Assembly (NCBI GenBank): GCA_037903475.1
Contig: JBAJFG010000118.1
Location: 1 to 64,000, forward strand
Direction of reading: 5' to 3'
Origin: Ancylostoma caninum
Taxonomy: Eukaryota; Nematoda; Chromadorea; Rhabditida; Ancylostomatidae
Length of the DNA: 64,000 nt
Shown here in pieces: positions 10,371 to 22,304 of the stretch; position 1 is the first letter of the stretch, and the number at the start of each line of letters is the position of its first letter. The notes beneath the pieces were generated by a model. It was not told the origin of the DNA. It worked only from the letters and a program-made list of their open reading frames with translations, and did not search any database. The position numbers and the translations under genes were made by a program.

Positions 10371-13300
10371 ATCATTTCATCAGGATGTGTCCTCATTAAA
10401 AACGAACTTCGCAAATTTCACCTGTGGTATTTTAGCTGGATATCCCTCGGATACTCTTCTATTCTCTTCCTTTTCTATTTCTCCAAAGCCACACCATTCG
10501 CAAAAAGTCGACTTCTTTTTCTGTATGCTACCTAGAGAAATGGTTGTACTTAATTGTACTTTTTCAACGAAAAAAAAAACGTTTACTTGAGTGACAGCGA
10601 CTTCATAATTCATCAAAACCTCTCAGGAAATGTTAGATTTCCTGAAAATTCTTCAAGTCTTCCACAATGAAGCTAAAGACTTCTGTTTTTTCTCTTCAAA
10701 GTACGATAAACACTCCAAATAAACCCGTGAAGTCATTGCGATTCCTGTTCACTTCTCGCAAATTATCCTTCCCTGGTTTTTTCGGTTACAGAAAGTTATG
10801 CTGTATTTTCCACAGGAGGACATAGCTGTAAAGATATGTAGTAGAGAAATAGAAAACATGAGAAATACTACCATATTCAGAGAGATAGCCGAGAACTGCA
10901 GAACATAGGCATAAATACACATCTGTACTCATCTGTCGTCGTTTTTGAAAAGAACAATATTGAGTGGCGTAGTGATTTGGAAAGGGAAACACTCTACCAT
11001 GTTTATTTTTTCTGGGACATTTTGCACGAATATGTCCCCGAAATCTTCATGAGCATCGAAAATATGCGGAAAAACTAGACAGGATCCACTTCCAAGGAAT
11101 TATCCGCTACACTTGGGAAATAGAACCGAATTCAGCATCCCAACGCACAACTTGTCAACAGAGCATGTCCTTTCAAAAATATCTGAAGCTCTTCTGATTA
11201 ACATTCCCTTGACAATACAACCTTTGGAGTCGCATGTAAATCCTAATGAATTGGCTAATTTTTTATATTTTCCGTAATTGCACTGGAACAGGACCCGCTG
11301 AAATGCTTGACCATTCAAAATTCTGGACATTTGCTGATTTAGCTCGCCGGTTTTTTAGAAACCGTGCTCCCATTTGCTGAGGGATATTACAGTACAGCCC
11401 CAAAATTATGGAGTATATTTTTTAAAATATTATCGGCAACTTAAACATCCATGAAAGCTGAAAAATGCTGGAAGGCCACATCTAATACACTTATAAGAAT
11501 GGGACTAGCAATATAGAGAATAGAGAAAACTTCTTGGATTTTTCTTCCAAAAAAACCGCCCCCAACATACACAAAATTCTGGACTAGGAAATTAAAACTC
11601 ATGCTATATTAACATATAAGCCCTGAAATTCATAAAACGTCCCTGGATCCAAGGCATATTCGAAGCCATGAACCAGTGTCTTAGCCCACATTTTGTTGTG
11701 ATAGAACACCAGCTTTTTTTTCTATCAAGCATGATGCTACTCCCATCTTATTTCTTTGCGCTAAAAATATTTCGATTTCAAAAATTTTCTGTGCCGAAAA
11801 AAGGATAATTCTCCCTCTAATCATATTGAGAGTATGGCGTGGCTACGTACAGTTCCACCCTCTCGAGATCACTTGCAAAGATCCCAGGGGTAATCCTTCC
11901 ATGAACGTACCGCAAAACATCAAACATCATCCATCATTCACGTTCCAGCTTTGGAAGGAACGCGTTTTGCGGGAAGAGAAAAAAAATCTCACATACGGCG
12001 AGAAACCGCAAGGTGTTGTGGGCGGTGTCGCTCGCGACACCTTTTCCAGACGAGAGCGGTAGCGATCCAGACTTTTGACCTGAAAAGTGCGTTGATCGGT
12101 AAATTGACATCGCTTTCGCCGTTAGTTTTTCTGGCTTTAAAGTTCAAATTCGTAAAAGGTGCGCGCCCACCTCGACCTCATTCACCAGCGACATCTCGAC
12201 GGGAAGTCGAAGTGCTTCCGATGCGTGTTCGTCGGCGTATTGTAACTTTCGTTCTCCACTTTCGCCCGGATATCCGCAAGATTGTTGGAGCAGTGTTCAT
12301 TTTTTCGGTTACTTTGAAATAACTCACTTTTTTCTTCTCAAGAATAAGTCTTAGCATACCCTGATAAGAAGGGTATGGCATAAATCAGGATCAGCCTCCG
12401 TTTTCCACTTTTGTTCAGCATTTTATTATCTATCACGAGCCAAAATTGGGTTGGCTATATGAAATCACCTCCAAATACTCAAAATTTTTGGGATTATTTG
12501 TCTCCTAAGGACCTTAAGTGCTCATATTTGTTCCTGACATGTTGTATACTGCTCCTCTTTTTTTCTTTCCAAAATAGTTACACAACAAAATGCGCTGAAA
12601 TTTATAAACATTTTCCTTCATAGAGCAAGCTATCTCAACAACATCCATGTACCAGTAAAGGACACGAATGTCTAGCCAGGGGGAGAGAGCCAGAGTTGGA
12701 AAAATTATGAAAGTTGCCTAATAAAAGTCAATTCAAATATTGAATAAGTAAAATTTTTTCAGTGTGTCTAATTTGGGAATCCTAGTTCCCGCAAACCTGG
12801 TTTAAAAGCGCTGAGCAATTTTGAAAAAAAAATTGAAAAACTAATCCAAAAACGAAGAAAACCTTCTTAAAATCAATACTAAGCAGACACTATGAAAAAA
12901 ATATGTAAGAACTCTTGGAAAATCGTTGGTACTTTTATCAGCCCCTCCTAAGCTACAATGAACACGAGCACCTCTTCGATAGAATTCTCCTAGATAATTC
13001 TCATACCACTAATAGAAGTCTTTCTTACTCTAAAATAGTCGATGCACTCCCCTGACCTCTAAATCATCTGACCTTGCCGCTATTGGCAGAAGGATACTGT
13101 AGGAGGATACAGTATGCTGCCGCGCACATCTGCTACTACTGCGATCAAGGAGTGATAGGCTTGTTTGATCGCGAATCGAACACAGAAAAATGATTACTTG
13201 GGAAAGATTCGTCTGCTCCAGTGCAAAGATTTGGCCGAGTGCCAGGTCCAGTTAAGAAAATTTTTTTCTAGGCTATGTAGCCTCGATAGCTCTGGTGCTG

Positions 13301-14445
13301 ACGTTCCCATCATTCATCGAACTGTTGTCCGGATCAGAACAACGAACAAAACTTGATACGTCCGCGTTGCAAAGTCGACGGGCGAGACGATCTCAACGTC
13401 GTTCATTATCCCGCGAAACTTTCGACTGGTTATATCATAATAGCACGCGTATATCTCTCTTTCTTACCATGTATCATCTGCAATCACGTCTATGCAACAT
13501 TTCCTATTCCGTCACTAAGTTCCGTGTGGATTTTTGTTGTCTTTTGCCTATAACCAGCATAGCTAGTTTGCTCAAGCGCTAAAAGCTGACCTAGTGAACT
13601 CTTCCGCTCAGTATGGACTAAAATAAGTGGTTATAAAGTCAGAGAGTTCTAAAATCTTCAGGGGCAAATGATCATTTATACTTCCAGCTGTGATAAAACA
13701 AACAAGGATATGTTGGTAGGATTATCTTGCGCTATATTCCTCCAGTGCATTGAGCTAATTCTTTCCCCATGGGATCCAATGGATCCAGAACTGCAGTCAT
13801 GTTTACTAGTTGTATAACACTGCTGCAACTTGTACTCTGTGATAGGATTCATGTGTATTCTCGGGTAAGTAGTGCACGGATTCTACTAGCAAAAATCAGC
13901 TTTGAGATCAAAAATTAATATGATTTAGCCTGAAAGACTCGTCCACACTGTATGAGGGGGAATGCTAGAACCTCTCTGGCAGTGTACACAAATCCTGCCA
14001 TAACCACGACTTGTAGTAACTCCAATTTGTAGAAGTGCTGTAAACATAGCATCAAATCAGCCCTAGCGAGCCGTCGTTTCCCTAAGAAGAAGAATGTTTA
14101 GCTAATGCGATAATGTGCTCCACTGCTAATGACCTGACATAACAATAATTAAGATTTAAAAAGATTGCTCCTGGTTTAAAGGGGCGCTAAACTGAGTCGA
14201 TTACAAAGCCCTATATATCACAAAGATTCGTCGAATTAGCTGCCATATGTAGTTCCGTGCAACTATTAGGACCGGCAACGAGGCACATGCGCGTGCGGTC
14301 GCGTGCGTGTCATCTGACTCATGACTTCTAAGCCATTGTTCTCCTCACAAGTACGCTCGAATTTCCCAATTTTTCTCGATTTCGATTTCAAATAAACCGT
14401 CTGGATAAGTGCAGTAACCCCGAATCCTACATGTGGGCTAAATCC
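10371..14445. other. gene-poor sequence upstream of the ground-like gene
   Basis: No exon is well supported. Open frames that could repay testing are 11826-12062 (+, 78 codons), 11951-12322 (+, 123 codons in another frame), 12178-12381 (-), and 13165-13582 (+, two overlapping frames). A short signal-peptide-like ATG frame at 13799-13864 ends on a perfect GTAAGT, but the next plausible acceptor gives a stop within seven codons. Confidence 0.35.
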
Positions 14446-14449
14446 GTGT

Positions 14450-14461
14450 TTCTTCTTGCAG
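14450..14461 (+). promoter_or_regulatory. splice acceptor at the 5' end of the ground-like gene, possibly for spliced-leader trans-splicing
   Basis: TTTCTTCTTGCAG ends at 14461, one base before the ATG at 14463. Nematode mRNAs are often trans-spliced a few bases before the start codon, and the first codons form a signal peptide, so no upstream coding exon is needed. A cis-spliced 5' UTR exon remains possible. Confidence 0.6.
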
Positions 14462-14462
14462 G

Positions 14463-17400
14463 ATGTTGCGGTTGTTCACGTTATCTGCGCTGTTCGTCTC
14501 CACGTCGCCATTCTTCTTCGGCACTGGAGGCGGTTGCAACTGCGCGCCTGCTTGTGCTCCAGCTCCTGTAGCCTGCGCTCCCCCTCCCGCTCGTGAGTGA
14601 TTTTCCGCAATGGATGGGTTTCACAGCGAAAAATGTAAAAGCAAATGAAATTTTTCTCAGCACCCTGTCCTCCACCACCAGCATGTGGAGGAGGAGGTGG
14701 TGGTTACGTCCAGCCGCCGCCCCCACCACCACCTTTGGCACCGCCTCTACCACCATCACCAATAATTGTTCCTGGCTACGTCATAGGGGTGAGTTTAGTC
14801 ATATTTGCGTAAGCTAGGTCTATGAGTCAATCTGTACTTCCTAAATTCGACTCTAGGGGGGAGTCTCGCCAGTACAACCACTCCCTCAAGTCCAGGAACA
14901 ACCTCAGCAATCGATCCTACCTCAGTCACCAGTCTATACTGCACCACAAGCCGAACAGGTAAGTCGCTCAGCTATTGAAAATGGGCTCTGAGCTCACATA
15001 CCCCGTTCTAGCCCTCGTTCCCCGTTCAACACGGCGGCAACTATGGCCAGGGTGTTGCAGCAAGTGGTCCGAATTTCCAGGTGCCCTAATGGAAAACCGG
15101 GGATATGTTTAGCCAGAATTTCTGGAGGAGATTACTTCTTTCAGATCCCCCAACCTCCACCTGCAGATGCGCAGTTAATAGCACCTCAACCACCACAGCA
15201 ACCTGCAGGAGGCAACTACCAAGTGCCTGAGCAGCCTGTCTATCAGCCCCAAGCAGGACCGGGACCAATGTATCAGCCTGGACCAGGCTATCAAACAGGG
15301 CCAGGACCAGTCTATCAACCTGGACCAGGACCTGCCTATATGCCAGGACCTGGGCCAGTCTATCAACCTGGGTCAGGAGCAGCTTATGAACAAACTGCTG
15401 AAGGAGCTGGATTCCAGGTAGGTAACATTTGGCCATTAAAATGCTGGAGAATATGAGAAATTTCCGCCCGGAATTCAGGTCAAAGAAAGCTCGACAATGT
15501 AGCCCAAATCCAGCATATGGATATTAAAGGGTATTTGAATGAAAAAAAAAAGAAATCTGGGAAATGTGGGAAATGCAGGGTTCCTCTACCCAGTAACGAA
15601 GTTGTTTCCGGCAGATTCTCTTGCCATTGCTCTCAAAATGCCCCATTCCCCTGGGAAAAAATAGGGAAGAGAGTTGATCACGCCCACATTCCTGACCTTC
15701 CATTAGGCCAAATTTTCTCCAGACGGGAAAGAAGTGCCGACATTGCGCAAAGGTCACAATTAACCCGAGTGAAAAGTCGCAGCGCATGTGGTGAGAAGTT
15801 TAACGAGATTTGGGTCGAGAGCGAAAGTATGATGTGATTTTAAGTGGTTTTTTCGTGGTGCGTTGTCTAAAATTAGTGCAGTTTCGGAAGAAAAACGCAC
15901 TCTAGAGGAATGAATTATCAAAATCTTCTTCAAAAAAAGGAAAACTAAAAATTAGTAAATAAACTAAAAATATTCAATCTATCAAATGGCTGAGACAAAT
16001 GAATAAATAACAAGAAAGGATATACTGAAAAAAGCTTAGCAATAGATACATAGAGCAATGATTAAAAATTTAATGCGCCTGAGCAGTGTCCACTAAGTAT
16101 TACTTTTATTACGTCCATTAAAAAGCAGTATGTATTACTTTACTACGTTTTTAGGTAGCGAAAACTGTGCTGAATTGCATCCTTCAAACCAAATAATGTG
16201 TTAGATGTATTCGAATTCGAATACTTAGTTTTAATTCTGAGTAGGTAGAAATTCTGCACGTCAGGAAAGAAGCCGGTATAGCAGGGATAAAAAGTGTGGT
16301 GGGGGATGTGTTCCTCCCCGAAAACTTTAGAAATTTTCCCTAAATTATTGATTGGATTATTAGAAATTTTCGATCTATGGAACGGCCTCACGTCATTCAA
16401 AAGAGAATTTTTTTTTGAAATCTGAGAAAATCATGAAAACAGAGGTGTGTGAGCATATTATTTTTTAATAAAACCTATAAAAATGGTAGTAATATGTAGA
16501 AAATAAACGTACCGTGGCACTAAAATAATAGCAATAGACATTTAAAAAAAACTGGGACAGGAATCAGCGAGTCTAGGTGGAGCAGAATGATGTTGTTTCC
16601 AAACACATGTAGGCACCGTCCCACCTAAGGCATTTTTTTTTGAATTTTTCGCATGAACGGGATCTCTAGGAGCTGCTGATCACAAAGGTGTATGTGATTC
16701 CGTGCAAAACTGCCGGAAAACCCGTTTTTGAGCTCCAATTCTTGAGGAGCATATGGGCGGAGTCGGGAACGGGACGAAACTCGCGAGTAACACGCTACCA
16801 AGAGCGCACCTTATAGGGAAATTCATGATTCTCGTGGGGGTTGCTCACCACTCTCTGCCAGAATAGAAGCTGCGCTTCGTGCATGAAGAGCAAAGGAGTA
16901 CATGAGGTAAAAGCCATATAATTTCGCATTGGACCCGCCCACATGCTCCTCAATAATTGGGGCTTGAAAACGGGTTTTTCGGCAGTTCTTCACTGCATCA
17001 CTGGTGATTCTTTCCATGCAAAAATCTCAAAGCCGATCCTGAGGTGGGGCGGTGCCTTCAAGAAGACATCGCGATTTACTTATCAAGAGGGAGGGAAGCC
17101 TTCATTCGATAACACCACCGTTAATCGCTCTAATAACCATGTTGCACTGAGCATAGTGTATACACGGAAGTGTCCAGCACCGTTACGATTGATATTTCCA
17201 TTCTAAAAAATCCAAATAATTCGTGGATTTCTATCTTCTTGTGAGAACTGTTGATGAAACACATGAAATACCCGGAATAAGTCTCATTTAGGGTGCACCT
17301 CTAGCAGCACAGCGTGATCCTGCACAACATGCACAACAACAAGAGCTTGCCACTGTGGGTTATGGCGTTTCGCATAGCATGGAAAATAGTCTTAGCAGTG

Positions 17401-18364
17401 AAATAACTATTTCCAGAAAAGAATATAAAGATTCCCATTCCAGAGTCTCCAACATGAAGCAGCCGAAGCGGCCGGCTCAAAAAACGAGGAAGTGATAGAA
17501 GAGCAGGAGAAACCCGGAAAAGGAAAAGTAGAAGTGACAACCATGGTAGGTTTATCCATAAAAGGCTGAAGGTTCTACGTTCAGTCGGTCTGGATTAATC
17601 CAGAGAGGGCACAGTTGACAGGAGCCCCGAGAACTAGCCCTAAATCTACTTGGGGGGGGGGGCTACTGATTTCCAGTATACCCTTTTTCACTCTTGTTAA
17701 TAAAATGCCATCGATTTATGAAGGGAGACAAAGTACAGTTTACAGGACAAAGTAAAGTTGTGAGGAAAAGAAAAAGGCGAATAAGAAAAGGAAAGGAGAA
17801 AAAATTATTTTGTGTTTTCCAGGAACCAGAGGCTTCCTCAACCATCGCTGACGTCGTGGAAGAGAAAATGGTAGATATTGCTAACCTGAAGCTCACGGAT
17901 GATCCTCTTTGCAATTCGGAAGACCTCAGGAAATTGATGCTTGACGTGAGTGAACGGTAGATACAATAATCCTTCATTTCATCCTAACTACGGTCGCTAC
18001 TGGATCGTGATTTGCCGGAGCCTTTTCAGCAACAAAACAACTATGAAAATTATTTATCTTAGCTCTTAAATAGCCTAAATAAACTAATATCCAATCCAAG
18101 TAACAAAATCCTCCCCCAGAACATGGACAGCAACCTGAACAGCTCCAAACGATTGATTCAATTAGCGGCTGAAGCGCAATTCGGCGGCAGATTCGATGTG
18201 ATCTGCGCCAATGGTGATTTCAGGTAAGCCACGCCCATGAGTTGTGACAGTTGTCCCACTCTCTCTAATTTTTTGTTTTCTTTTTCAGCTACGTGACGAA
18301 CACAGAGTTGTTCTGTCAAGAGACGAAAGGCGACGTCTCCTGCTACACCTATAGGCAATTATAA
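14463..18364 (+). CDS. grl: ground-like domain secreted protein (grl family), ten exons, 389 aa
   Basis: Exons: 14463-14592, 14661-14788, 14857-14958, 15012-15080, 15145-15417, 17292-17354, 17444-17545, 17823-17945, 18120-18223, 18289-18364; all phases agree. Residues 1-20 are a signal peptide (MLRLFTLSALFVSTSPFFFG). Next is a Cys/Pro-rich stretch, a run of Pro and Gly, then a Gln/Pro region with GPGPVYQPGPG-type repeats (about 175-225) and an acidic linker. Residues 295-389 are the ground-like domain, the C-terminal module of a nematode Hedgehog-related family: conserved pieces DPLCNSEDLRKLML, QFGGRFDVIC, NTELFCQETKGDVSCYTYR, with the four Cys. The family is secreted and mostly linked to epidermis, cuticle and glia; that role here is inference. 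Donors are mostly GTGAGT/GTAAGC; exon 4 (GTGCCC) and exon 6 (GTGGGT) are weaker. The MITE at 16.7 kb lies in intron 5. Assignment to one C. elegans orthologue was not attempted. Confidence 0.93.
16207..16224. repeat. perfect 18-bp palindrome in intron 5
   Basis: GTATTCGAA followed by its exact complement. It belongs to the same TTCGAA-rich motif class seen near 3.8, 41.1-41.7 and 60.9 kb. Confidence 0.8.
16697..17000. mobile_element. MITE of about 300 bp with terminal inverted repeats of about 60 bp, in the ground-like gene intron
   Basis: The left arm (from about 16702) reads CTGCCGGAAAACCCGTTTTT ... CAATTCTTGAGGAGCATATG. The reverse complement of the right arm (ending about 16993) reads CTGCCGAAAAACCCGTTTTC ... 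CAATTATTGAGGAGCATGTG. That is a long near-perfect inverted repeat. The interior has no transposase. Exact ends and target-site duplication are unclear, since weak similarity continues a little outside both arms. Confidence 0.75.
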
Positions 18365-18554
18365 GCACTCATGCTATCCCGTAGATCGACACTTTCAGGA
18401 GAGGCTCCACTGGTCTCTTTGTTTCACAGATTGTTTATTTGTAAAGTTGTTATTATTTATTCATCCATTCATGAGGATCAGTTTGACCATGAGAGACAGG
18501 TGTGCATTCATATGTAGGCCCTTGTATATGATGATGTTGTGATATTGTTTGTGC

Positions 18555-18578
18555 AATAAATAAGAATTGATTAATAAA
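18555..18578 (+). terminator. poly(A) signals of the ground-like gene
   Basis: Two AATAAA hexamers, at 18555-18560 and about 18573-18578, lie some 190-210 bp after the stop codon, giving a usual-sized 3' UTR. Confidence 0.6.
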
Positions 18579-18781
18579 TTTTTCCAAATTTTCAAGTGTC
18601 CGTCAACTAACATCGTGAAAGTTTTTTTTTTGTTTATTTGCTTACTTGCTTGAAAAATTGAAAAAAATAGATGTTGAAGAAATAGATATTGAAAAATTGC
18701 TTTTAAAGGCTTAGTGCTATTAGTCATCAACAGCAGTGTCAAAATCACCAACGATATCCAGAATTTTTCTTCATCCGTCGC

Positions 18782-19041
18782 CTAAACAAAGCGTAAAATT
18801 CTCGTTTCAGCAGATAAAACTGCCTTTCGTTGGCTCCCGTCTCCTTTTTCAATTTCAGCAGACACTTTTGCAAAAGTGCTTGCAACTGTCCGAAGAAATA
18901 ACGTCATAGATGACAAATGCATCAATCCAGAACAATAGTCTGGGATAGCGTCGCCCCACGACCATAAGCAACCATCAGTTCTCGCGTCGCTTTCGGAATC
19001 CGGTTGTTTATCAGTACGGTCGTATAGCAAATTTATCACCA
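18782..19041 (-). CDS. candidate 3'-terminal exon of a convergent gene, product unrecognised
   Basis: On the minus strand a good acceptor (GCATTTTCAG, AG at 19043-19042) is followed by 85 open codons ending TAG at 18784-18782. The peptide has balanced composition with Trp, acidic and amphipathic parts (TDGCLWSWGDAIPDY; ending VLSAETRILRFV). A minus-strand AATAAA lies at about 18642-18637, 140 bp past the stop. The gene would be tail-to-tail with the ground-like gene. Upstream exons were not settled. No domain is recognised. Confidence 0.35.
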
Positions 19042-20520
19042 CTGAAAATGCTTCCATGAAGTTTTGAAAGCATACAAGTGGAATATCGAAAAACATCCAT
19101 GGATCTCGGATGCTCACACAAAGTGCGGGATCCAAAATAAGAACAAAATGATTTTGCATAGTTTACATCTACATCTGTTCTCAAACTCTGAAGTGAGTCA
19201 GACTTTGATGGCTCACCTCTTTTTTCTTTCAGGAACAGTAGCTTTCCTTTGAAAGGAAAAAAGACGTGAGATTCGAATTTAACTGTAGTAACTTGAGATG
19301 TTTTTACTTTGGATTGTTGTTCATTGATCATTCATTGGATAGGATTTTGAATCGTATCACGGATTTCCTGCAAGGATTCGTGGATCGCTTGGATTGGATC
19401 CAGGGGTCGTGGATTTTCCACAGAAGAAAGATTATTAACTAGTACTCATAAGCAAAAAACCCCTAGTTCTGTCATAGGACGTACAAAACAACAGTTCTAT
19501 TTGGAAAATGGTCCATCTACAGAACGGTTGTCGGGATGTGATGAATTAATTCGTAAATACTCAACACGTCTACACTCTGTTCCAATAGGAATGATTCTTG
19601 GAGAAACACCAGAGAGAACAAGAGCGAGAGAGTGCGCAGAAAACGGAGAGGATGAAGAGAAAAAGAGCTAATATGCACGAATACTCAACTGTCGTGAAAG
19701 ATATGTATGTACTATACAACACAAAATACCTAAGACTACCAGACATCTTTCTTCGAGTAGATCACATTCTGGATGGCCTGGATGTCGGCATTCATTTATC
19801 ATCGATATTCCAGAATACCCAATTTTCGCATTTTTCTGATTTACTTATTTATTTTCATTTCCATTTTCACTTCATACGTCTCAAAACGTATTAACAACAA
19901 GGGAAAAAAGCACTATAAACTATTTGTTCGTTTGTTTATTTATTTGTTTATTTACTTAATACTCAATACTGGCTCACCTTCAAAAGTCGGGTAAGGCCAG
20001 ACGAACTAAGTAAACCTAATGGAACAAGCAAAACAACACGTAATAACTCAACTAAACAGCATCTAGTGAATGAGAACCAATAGCCAATGAACTCCTACCC
20101 CTTCTCGAACGGTTTATGTTCTGAACCATTCGAAATGTTTCATTCATCCGCTTGATTATACTCTATCGAAGCGAATTTCTACTATGGACCCCTCGAAGCC
20201 CCGTAGAACCCCGAGCCGGTGTCTCAGGGTGACCGCCAAAGATTGCAATCATCGCTATCGGTCTGTTAATAAACCACGACGCGCCCTTTAATTACGATCA
20301 AACGTGTGCGGTACGCGGCGGCTAGGCGTGCTCGACGTCGTATATCAACTTTAGAATGTTGACGATGACCGAAACAGGCGCTGTGTCATAAGTGTACATG
20401 TTCACAAGCTTGGCTGCACCCTAGCCAACAGAATTAAATAGAATTTTCATATTGCTGGAAATTTATGCTTGTTTACCCTTCGAATAGCCCATCAAACATT
20501 TAAAGAAAACAATTACCTCT
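19042..20520. other. intergenic sequence, no supported gene
   Basis: 19190-19233 carries intron-like borders on both strands (see findings). A Lys/Arg-rich frame at 19598-19894 and a Phe/Tyr-rich one after it look like composition effects. 20190-20350 is a small GC-rich island. Confidence 0.35.
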
Positions 20521-20521
20521 G

Positions 20522-20660
20522 GGGCCGCATGCATCGTTGAGATTACCTAAGGTTTGAGATTACCCAAGGTAAACATGTGAACGCCACTCGAATTTACCCG
20601 TCAACGCTGGCGTTTACGCGTTTACCTTGGGGAATATCAACGATGCATACAGGCCCTGGG
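20522..20660. mobile_element. palindromic MITE family, copy 1
   Basis: Begins GGGCCGCATGCATCGTTGAG and ends TCAACGATGCATACAGGCCC, so the ends are inverted repeats. Inside are GATTACCCAAGGTAAAC and GTTTACCTTGGGG, the two family hallmarks. The first GAGATTACC motif is duplicated in this copy. Other copies lie at about 27.5-28.2, 29.8-30.4, 38.2, 44.8, 47.6-47.9, 51.8 and 60.1 kb. Confidence 0.8.
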
Positions 20661-21553
20661 AAGACCTGTAAGTCTATTGAGATATGGAAAACCTAAAAAC
20701 GTCACAGTGAGGATGAGCTGACCTATATTTCCGCGACTGGAGGAACGTGAAGTCTGCAAGGAAAATTTCAGGAAACCATAAAAGATAAAAAAGAAGAAGA
20801 CTGTCACTTTTTCGTAATACACAATGTAGTAAATATGGTCAAGGAAATCACTGTAGATTTTAGTGACAGTAATAGTAGATGAGTCCGTATTTAGATTCAT
20901 GGTTGGTCCTTGGAAGACTCTCACCACTTCAGTGGAAATAGGAAGGAACAGTCCAAAGTAAGAAATGTAGCATTTTTTCCGTGATAGTGAGCTCTAACAA
21001 GCTAGCTAGGGAAAGCCGCAAAAAATACGCATAATGGATGGGAATACTCGTCCATGTTGGAAGTTACAGGTAATCGATATATTTACAATCTTTCAAAGAA
21101 CGTTCGTGAGGTCTGGAAGTATTATAAATCTAAAATTAATGTGCAGAAATCAGTACACTGCCAGTGTATCACGAAAGAGGAGATTGAGATGGCCTCATTT
21201 GTAGAATAATACGAGTCCTGAATCGAATCGTTTATTTTCCTTGCGAAATTTATGGCTTCATCTTGCTAAAGGTCCGAAGAAGACGAGAATAAGTGCATTC
21301 CGAGATTTTTCTCCAGTTCTCAACAGATTTCTTATCAATGACATTGACATGAATGCCGTTCAACAATTTTAGTCCACAGTAGACAGGGTAGATAAGCCTA
21401 ACCCTATGCTTAAGAATGGGTTTAAGGCTTAGGCTTAGGCTTCACAGGAGTGGCCCCACCCAACTCCCTTTTCACCTAAATTTCTAACAATAAGATAAAC
21501 CACGATAAGTGTCAGTGTAAGTATTAGTGGACACCATTTGTATGTTGCATCGC

Positions 21554-21631
21554 GTGCGCCCATAGCTCAGTGGGTTGAGCGAACGGTCGACGTCGTGGTG
21601 GTCAGGGGATCGAATCCTGCCCTGTGCCCCC
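21554..21631 (+). other. tRNA-like unit 1 (degenerate, not a functional tRNA)
   Basis: A-box-like TAGCTCAGTGGG inside a good D-arm (GCTC...GAGC) and B-box-like GGATCGAATCC are at tRNA spacing. The acceptor stem does not pair and the anticodon arm is poor. It may still act as an internal Pol III promoter. Confidence 0.6.
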
Positions 21632-21701
21632 GTTTTGCAAATACATATAGTATGCTGCCTACGACTGCTGCAGTTATCTAACAAACTCCAACATAAAAAG
21701 T

Positions 21702-21768
21702 AGCCCGGATGGCTCAGTGGTTTGAGTGACAGATTGCAATCTGTCCCTATCGCTGGTTCCACTCCGTT
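21702..21768 (+). other. tRNA-like unit 2 (degenerate)
   Basis: A-box-like TGGCTCAGTGG at 21710-21720 and B-box-like GGTTCCACTCC at about 21755-21765. Between them is a perfect palindrome GACAGATTG/CAATCTGTC in the place of an anticodon arm; its even symmetry leaves no normal 7-base loop. The acceptor stem is broken. Confidence 0.6.
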
Positions 21769-22304
21769 GGAGATCCAGAGTTAAGTATCGCAGTGTTTGG
21801 GGTTCACTGCTTGGAACGTCCCCCGTGATCTCCTTCGGGTAGTCCAGGAAGGCATCCGGCAACGTTTTGCATAAATTTCGAAGACAATCTACGATAAGTG
21901 TAAGTGTAAGTAATAGTAATAGTGTAGGTAATAGTGAAAAACCACTTTTTCAAAGTTGAGGGAAACCGGGAGAGAGTAACTCCGCCGTAAAGGACTGCTT
22001 CACGAAAGATAAATGACAGCGGTAGAACTACTTCGCAATGGATATGGAACAATTTATACGGATTTCAATTATTTCTGAGGATCCCGAATTGGATGAGCTT
22101 TATTATTCAGATGGGATAACTGAAGTACTGTGTCCATCTATAGAAGAATAACGGCCATTTTCGTATTCGCGAAGCAGTGTACTATAGCAGAAAATGGAAG
22201 AGTTGGCTTCGCTTATTGTGTACTCAGAAATCTTTCCCCATGAAAATCACAAAAATGAAAGTAGTGAAAATGGTCCTCTGCCTTATAGCCTTAACATATC
22301 CACT

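Larger units (their letters stand above)
21371..21881 (+). mobile_element. composite tRNA-like repeat, copy B (main part, inverted relative to copy A)
   Basis: Nearly the same sequence as 7202-7712 in the opposite direction. It begins AGTCCACAGTAGACAG, passes a TTAGGCTTAGGC stretch near 21424-21443, and holds the two tRNA-like units listed next. The related GC-rich part of copy A is not contiguous here but lies at 22305-22460. Confidence 0.75.

Noticed and set aside
13799..13864. Signal-peptide-like first exon ending on GTAAGT
   Set aside because: The next plausible acceptor gives a stop within seven codons, and no other partner was found before the ground-like gene.
15517..15837. 106-codon ORF downstream of the Pro/Gly repeat exon
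   Set aside because: It lies in intron 5 of the ground-like gene, has a poly-Lys start from an A run and no splice link to the gene's frame.
21554..21768. Two functional tRNA genes
   Set aside because: A and B boxes are present but acceptor stems do not pair and anticodon arms are abnormal. The same units occur in a second dispersed copy.
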